This document shows, one piece after another, positions 58,124 to 64,000 of a stretch of 64,000 bases of DNA. The notes beneath the pieces are model-generated. The model searched no databases. It worked only from the letters and a program-made list of their open reading frames with translations, and was not told the DNA's origin. Made by a program: the position numbers and the translations under genes. The stretch's first letter is position 1. Every line of letters starts with the position of its first letter. The stretch lies in the NCBI RefSeq assembly GCF_000512585.2, contig NC_089241.1:4172001-4236000 (forward strand). The letters run 5' to 3'. The stretch comes from Kwoniella bestiolae CBS 10118 (Eukaryota > Basidiomycota > Tremellomycetes > Tremellales > Cryptococcaceae).

Positions 58124-59716
58124 CTATACACTCTCCATCCTAACGCCTTCTTCCCCACCATCCGGGTTAACGGGCGTATCCTGCTTTACATCCGAGAGAT
58201 CATTCTGACTGCTTCCCTTGATGTCGTCTTTTATCGAGGTGCCGTTTGTCGTTGTGGAGGTGAACCGCCTTTTGTAAGGTTCCTTCGTACCTTCTTCGGG
58301 TTCAGCCTAAAATTCACCAAATGGGCTCGTTAGGCACCGTATTCTTGCATTCGTAACAAACTCACCACGATGTACCTCTTCAATCCCTCATCTATCAACC
58401 CTTCATGCATGTATCTCATGAAACCGTCCAGACAAGCTATACCCCATAACCGGAAAGGTGATCAGCGGTGTGTACAACTTCACTTCGAAGAACGTATAGA
58501 GAGACTCATTGGGTCGTGCATACATAGTATGAGACTCACATTTGACCAAGTCCAGATCATCTCCTCTGACTTCTTGCGTATCTTGATCTAATATCAGATC
58601 CAAGCCGAATCTCTCGCTCAACTCCGAAGCGTTCCATAGTCCTTCCGATAGGGGTATTTGATCTGCGATGGAGATGACGATGGTGAAGATTATGAATGAG
58701 ATGATTTGGACCGGGTAGAGGATTGAGAGTGGTGAGCAGGATCTGGAAAGGCATCATTTAGCTGTGTGTGTTGGATTTGCGGTGTAGCGTGTAGAGTATA
58801 GGATGGGCAGCACGGTATGGATGACTGGACGAGTGTGACTGTGAACTCACGACTCAGATAACAACGTCCAGCTAAATTCCGTTATGACACTTTCTGTCAA
58901 CTTCTCCTTCCCCTTCCCAGTCCCATTTACCATCCCATTCGCACCACTAGAGCTCGAGCTCAATGTCACTTTGCCTATGACCTCATCTAACCCTTTGATC
59001 GATCTCAGTAATTTTGTGTACGGCTGTTCCACACCCATATCGAAACATAGCGCTTCCAGCACGACCTCCTCCGTAGCTAGGATGGACTTCTCCCATGTCC
59101 TGTACTCGCGGGGAGGTTGTTCGTGCGGATTGATATCGGGATACCAACCCTTGGTACCCTGCTGTTCGAATTTCGCTATACACACGTTCACTATGTGTCG
59201 GAGCTTCAGAGGTTCCTCTTCGATTTTGGTAGCTAGGAAGAGGATCGTGGGGGCTATCAACTAAGGAATGTGTAGTGTTAGTTCTGAATTTAGGACGGAT
59301 CTCATTGTAACATCATATTAGATTAGATTGTCGGACAGGGGATCCTGAAGAAGAGGATGTACAAGAGATGACTGACTGACCTTCTCTGGGAAATCCTTGA
59401 ATGACCTCCTCATGTAAAAGCGATGTATTAACGTCGCTCCTACTATCATACTTCCTCTTAATCTCGGAACTTCTGCGTCATCTCCGTTACTACACCAAGG
59501 CAAGCAGGTATAAGCTTCCCTTATACAGCACATGTGTTGATTGCAAGCTCACATTATAGCGTTGGCCCTCAGAGCCAGACTCCTCATATATTCAATAATC
59601 ACTTTCCTCCTCTTCAACTCGGTTTGCAGATCTATACCGTCATCTAGTGATGGGGTGTTATTCAGTGCTGAATGGGTGAATAGCCATTGTTTCTCGACTG
59701 GCCGGAACGATCTCAT
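58124..59716 (-). CDS. Cyclin T/K-like protein (CTD-kinase cyclin)
   Basis: Cyclin of about 370 residues. N-terminal part: MRSFRPVEKQWLFTHSALNN TPSLDDGIDLQTELKRRK, matching the 'WxFT-x-L-x(2)TPS-x-DGI' opening of cyclins T, K and L. First cyclin box: VPRLRGSMIVGATLIHRFYM RR, LIAPTILFLATKIEEEPLKL and the following helix IVNVCIAKFEQQG. Then EKSILATEEVVLEALCFDMG (second box begins), with a Ser/Gly insertion (SSSSSGANGMVNGTGKGKEK). The C-terminus is acidic/polar (NGTSIKDDIKGSSQND), ending EGVRMESV, TAG at 58,124-58,126. It probably partners a Bur1/Ctk1 (Cdk9/Cdk12)-type kinase on RNA polymerase II. An upstream mini-exon (MNSSKR) could replace the first Met. It shares a promoter with GRS1. Confidence 0.85.
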
Positions 59717-59959
59717 GGGTTTAACGTCGGTTGGATTCAACAAGAGAGCAAGAAGAGGATTCGCAGATTATTTTTATGGTATGATATCTCACTTGAGAGT
59801 TTTTTTCAGACGTCAAGTAACCTTTTGCTCGAGTTCATCTTTCTCGGTTGAATGAGATGATGTTGACCGGGATCAAGCAAGGAAGAAAGCGGACATGTCC
59901 GCCTTGATAAGAGAGAGATATGAATAGCACAAATAAGTGATAAGCCATGAGCATAAGCC

Positions 59960-59989
59960 ATGAGCATGAGCATGAGCATGAGCATGAGC
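59960..59989 (+). repeat. Hexamer repeat (ATGAGC)5
   Basis: Five copies of ATGAGC, preceded by two interrupted ones. Confidence 0.9.
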
Positions 59990-60082
59990 CCAAGATATTT
60001 CCAGGTACTCTTTATTTAATCCACGTCATAACAGTTTTCCCGTTCACAACCACAAGCGAGTCATCAAAGTCAATTCAACTTT

Positions 60083-60127
60083 CAACATTCTCAACATTCT
60101 CAACATTCTCAACATTCTCAACATTCT
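60083..60127 (+). repeat. 9-mer tandem repeat (CAACATTCT)5 in GRS1 leader
   Basis: Five exact copies end 46 nt before the first GRS1 ATG. Unit length is a multiple of three, but no coding frame is expected here. Confidence 0.9.
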
Positions 60128-60173
60128 CAGAGCAATTCCTCTTTACTCCACCACATCAAAAGCATAGATATCT

Positions 60174-63100
60174 ATGCGTCAAGGCCTAATCCCATACCTA
60201 AGACGCCTGATACCAACCACTACTCTGGAATCCAGAAACCTATCCTTTCAACAACAAATCAAAATGGTAACCCAATCAGCCGCATCGACTTCCCACCCTT
60301 CCGAGCTCGCTCAACCTGTCAACAAGACCGCTCACGAGTTTGACAAGACCACGTTGGATGCGCTGTTGGCGAGGAGGTTCTTCTTTGCTCCTGCTTTTGA
60401 GATTTACGGGGGTGAGTGTGGTTCTGGTCTTGCTGTACTTGTCGTGGAGTGAAGAATGTACGATGCCTGTCCTTTGGATTTGACTGGACTGGGTAGAGAC
60501 GGTGTAGTGAATGGACCAGACATATACTGATACCCTCTGTGTCACACTCAGGTGTCGCCGGTCTATACGACTATGGACCTACTGGTTCAGCCTTGCAGGC
60601 TAACGTGCTCGATGCGTGGAGAAAACATTATATCATTGAGGAAGATATGTTGGAGTTGGATACTACCATTATGACTTTGTCAGAGGTGCTCAAGACTTCT
60701 GGACATGTTGATAAGTGAGTGAATCGGCTCTCATGTCTTGAGTGCATCACTCTTCCAATCAACTCATTGCAAAACCTGACTGAATCTCGTTCTCACCAAC
60801 CTTTCCTGATCAACCATATCATCCAACCTCTACTTGTTCTCATCCTTCCCATACTACCCTATCATATTACGCTGAACCTTCTCTCCACCCGACCACACCC
60901 ACCAGATTCGCCGACTGGATGGTCAAAGACGTCCAAACCGGCGAGATCTTCCGAGCCGACCACCTCGTCGAGGCAGTCATCGAAGCTAGGTTGAAGGGTG
61001 ACAAGGAAGCCAGAGGAGTGAAGGAGGAACCTGTAGTAGAGGAGGACGACAAGAAGAAGAAGAAAAAGAAGAACGTCAAATCTGTGGCTATCAAGTTGGA
61101 GGATGGGGTCGTGGCTGAGTACGAGAGTTTGTTGGCTCAGGTGGGTCTTAGCTTTCTCTGGATGTGGATTATGCAGGAGTCGAGTACGCGAGAATGGGAT
61201 GATGGATGCGTGGAGGACGACTCACTCGTTGAGCGAGCACGGATGAGAATGAGTGGAGCAATTACTTGTGGAATCGAACTCGACGTATGACGGAAGAGGG
61301 AGGATGGACAGGACTGATACTGTTCGCCCTTCCTAGATCGACAACTACACTGGTCCAGAGCTCGGTGAACTTGTCCGAAAGCACAATATCCGAAATCCTG
61401 CTACCGGCAATGAGCTCTCTGAACCTGTAGAGTTCAACTTGATGTTTGAAAGTAACATTGGTCCCACCGGTCAGATTAAGGGGTGAGTGTGGCCTTCTCC
61501 TGCAATTCCTTAACTCGGAGCTTCCCGTTACGATCACCTTCATCTTATGTGATATACTAATTATCTTCTTTCATGGTGTTAGTTACCTCCGACCCGAAAC
61601 CGCCCAAGGTCATTTCGTCAACTTTGCTCGACTTTTAGAATTCAACAACGGTAAAGTCCCCTTCGCATCTGCTCAAATCGGTAGATCATTCCGAAATGAA
61701 ATTGCCCCAAGACAAGGTCTACTCCGAGTCAGGTCAGTTGGCTTGTCATTATCGATCCACCTGTGATCTTCTAAAAACGCAGTCAATTGATAACTTGCGC
61801 GCACTGTAGAGAATTCACCATGGCTGAAATTGAACATTACGTCGATCCCCTCGATAAACGACACGCAAGGTTCAACGAAGTAAAAGATGTCAAATTGACT
61901 TTGTTACCCAAAGATGTCCAAAGTGAAGGTAGGACAGAGACTACCCAGATGACCGTTGGAGATGCTGTTGCTCAGGTGAGAACAGTTCCCTTTTGTAACT
62001 CAGCTCGCCGATCGAATGGGATCGTGCTGATGGCGATTTCTCTTTTCTAACAGAAAATCGTCGATAACGAAACGCTCGGTTATTTCCTTGGTCGAACACA
62101 ATTGTTCTTGGAGAAAATCGGTATTGATCCTACGAGAACGAGATGTAGACAACATATGGCTAATGAGATGGCCCATTATGCTGCTGTGAGTGACACCTTT
62201 TGCTATTCCCATTTTTTTTTCCTTCGAAAGCAGAGAACGAAGCTGACATCTTGATCCCATCCACTTAGGACTGCTGGGACTTTGAGATCCAATCTTCATA
62301 CGGCTGGATAGAATGTGTAGGCTGTGCCGATAGATCAGCCTACGATCTGACTGTCCACTCGGTCCGAACCAAACAGCCCTTGAGAGTTCAACAGAAATTA
62401 GACCAACCTAGAAAAGTCGAGAAATTAGATGTCCATTTCGATGCCAAGAAATTCGGTATGACTTTCAAGAAGGATGCTACGATGATTAAGGAGACGCTGT
62501 TGGGTTTGGAGAAGGATAAGTTGCAATGCATCAAGGATGAGTTGGTTAATGGGTAGGTGTTCTATGCCTTTTTTGATCTCCGATTTGACCTGTGTCTGCT
62601 CATACGTCGCAACACCTTGGGTGTTTCGGATCATCATGTGCACTTGCACGAAATGAAGCACGAGATTTTATGCTGATTCTGATCCTGCGCATAGCACATC
62701 ATCCGTCAAATGTGCCGATGGCAAATCATACGATATCACATCTGATCTCGTCAAGATCGAACCTATCACCGTCACCGAGTACAGTGAGTCGAGTTGCCCT
62801 GACTCTTTCAGCTCAGTAGAAGTCGTCGTGCATCAGGGCAAACTGATGATATCATCTACAGTGCGAGAATTCACCCCCAACGTCATTGAGCCTTCATTCG
62901 GTATTGGTCGAATCTTGTATTCTCTGCTTGAACACTCTTACTGGGCCAGAGAACAAGACAAGGCACGAGGTGTGAGTGGAAAACATTACAGCTTTCATGG
63001 ACCAATAGACGCGTACGGCGTGATTGTCCCTTGAAGCTGACGATGTATTGTTGATGAAACACAGGTCCTCTCCCTCCCTTCCGTCGTCGCTCCTATCAAA

Positions 63101-63653
63101 TGTCTTATCGTTACTATCTCCCAAGATGCTGAGCTGAGAGCTAAGATCCATGAGATCTGTGAGTTTGGGTTTTCCTCCATGCTTTACTGTTTTGCCAATG
63201 TTGAGACTACGGTGTACTGATTGACTCCCACCCCGTGAATAGCCCGAAAGATGAGAAGAATCGGTATTGCCTCTCGAGTGGACGATTCGTCCGCATCGAT
63301 CGGTAAGAAGTATGCTAGGAATGATGAGTTGGGTACGCCTTTCGGATGTACCGTTGATTTCGCTAGTGAGTTCGAGTTCACGGCTATCCGTATACATCTA
63401 TATTATCCATATGCGAGATATCGTTACTCTATCATCCATCTGAGACAAGTGACATGTGCTAACCATATCCTCATCATCAGCCCTCCAAAAAGGCACCATC
63501 ACCTTACGAGAACGAGATTCCACCTCTCAGTTGATTGGTCAAGTGGACGATGTCATCAGTGTAGTAGACCAATTGGTGAAAGGTACTATTGACTGGCAAG
63601 GTGCTTCGGCGAAATTGGAGGTATACAGTGGTGTGCAAGATGTCGAGGAATAG
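60174..63653 (+). CDS. GRS1: Glycyl-tRNA synthetase, two in-frame starts
   Basis: Class II alpha2-type GlyRS, charges tRNA-Gly in cytosol and mitochondria. About 700 residues from the first ATG. The first start (60174, T at -3) gives MRQGLIPYLRRLIPTTTLES, an Arg-rich presequence-like segment. The second ATG (60264, A at -3) begins MVTQSAASTS, the expected cytosolic form. Motifs: RRFFFAPAFEIYGGVAGLYD YGPTG, WRKHYIIEEDMLELD, a Lys-rich insert (DDKKKKKKKNVKS), IGPTGQIKGYLRPETAQGHF VNF (motif 2 region), RSFRNEIAPRQGLLRVREFT M, AEIEHYVDPLDKRH, IEPSFGIGRILYSLLEHSYW (motif 3), and the anticodon-binding domain (LSLPSVVAPIKCLIVTISQD, DELGTPFGCTVDF). TAG at 63,651-63,653. About ten introns. Confidence 0.96.
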
Positions 63654-64000
63654 AGGGGGTGGATATATATCTAGTAGATCAAGGTAGTTGGACGGTGCAT
63701 ATATTGCTTATACTGCGGTTCAGATGCAAGTTGGTTGCAGTATACTCTGACTTGCCTGCCAAGAAAGGCCGTAAGCGATATGGACCCAAGCGTCAGATAG
63801 ACTGTATTGAGCAGAATGATGAACTGGAATACCGTTAAAGTTTCTCGATGTGAAATCCAAAACTCGACTCAAGATCCGCGGCCGAGATCAACAGGCTCCG
63901 ACTTGAATGGTCGACTGACCGCCCAGCGGCTCATTCGACTCCATTCCATATTCCATGGCCTGCATGCCACTCCTTGCATTCAAATCGGTACGAAATACAT
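63654..64000. other. Intergenic at the right edge
   Basis: 3' flank of GRS1. No gene or RNA recognised in the last 347 bp. Confidence 0.5.

Larger units (their letters stand above)
59717..60173. promoter_or_regulatory. Divergent promoter of the cyclin gene and GRS1, with tandem repeats
   Basis: 460 bp between the two starts. Contains (ATGAGC)n at 59,960-59,989 and five exact copies of the 9-mer CAACATTCT at 60,083-60,127, the latter inside the probable GRS1 leader. Confidence 0.55.

Noticed and set aside
59947..60130. Tandem repeats considered as a CRISPR array
   Set aside because: Units of 6 and 9 bp with no spacers; simple microsatellites in a eukaryotic promoter.

Overview
The window looks like nuclear DNA of a basidiomycete yeast of the order Tremellales (Cryptococcus/Kwoniella type). 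The genes are dense and carry many short introns (mostly 50-100 nt, GTGAGT or GTAAGT donors, CTGAC/CTGAT-like branch sites, TAG/CAG acceptors). Leaders are long and often pyrimidine-rich, and transcription-factor genes have very long, probably spliced leaders. I saw no rRNA, CRISPR array, transposon or viral remnant. CDS coordinates run from start codon to stop codon and include introns. Splicing was done by eye.

Layout. 1-8.9 kb: the 3' end of an unknown gene, a YVC1-type TRP channel, and the replicative helicase subunit MCM7 with MCB-like boxes upstream. 9.1-12.4 kb (minus): a probably mitochondrial RRM-like protein and a membrane-anchored short-chain dehydrogenase. 13.2-20.6 kb: UDP-GlcNAc pyrophosphorylase (UAP1), an Arc1/EMAPII-type tRNA-binding protein (minus), and the divergently transcribed release factor eRF3 (SUP35) with a prion-like N domain. 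21.9-25.5 kb: a large secreted histidine-rich repeat protein cut into blocks by Lys-Arg sites, the most unusual gene here. 25.9-29.5 kb: an F-box-like protein, AP-3 sigma (minus), and an intron-containing tRNA-Asp. 30.2-39.4 kb: an SDR, a phytanoyl-CoA dioxygenase-like enzyme and two MFS transporters, a possible small metabolic cluster. 39.9-42.8 kb: a small single-pass membrane protein and a RING-CH (MARCH-type) membrane E3 ligase (minus). 45.7-54.9 kb: a C2H2 and a Zn2Cys6 transcription factor separated by a 4.7-kb leader/promoter region. 55.7-63.7 kb: a class III (GSA-aminomutase-like) aminotransferase, a cyclin T/K-like protein (minus), and glycyl-tRNA synthetase (GRS1).

Themes. Three translation genes occur here (Arc1-like, SUP35, GRS1). 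Both the Arc1-like gene and GRS1 have a weak-context upstream AUG that adds a presequence-like N-terminus, followed by a strong-context AUG, the layout expected for dual cytosolic/mitochondrial products. Several unrelated proteins carry His-rich tracts, but only the secreted protein at 21.9 kb is organised as a repeat array. That gene is the best candidate for an undescribed system: a metal- or pH-responsive secreted repeat protein, possibly processed by Kex2 into several fragments.
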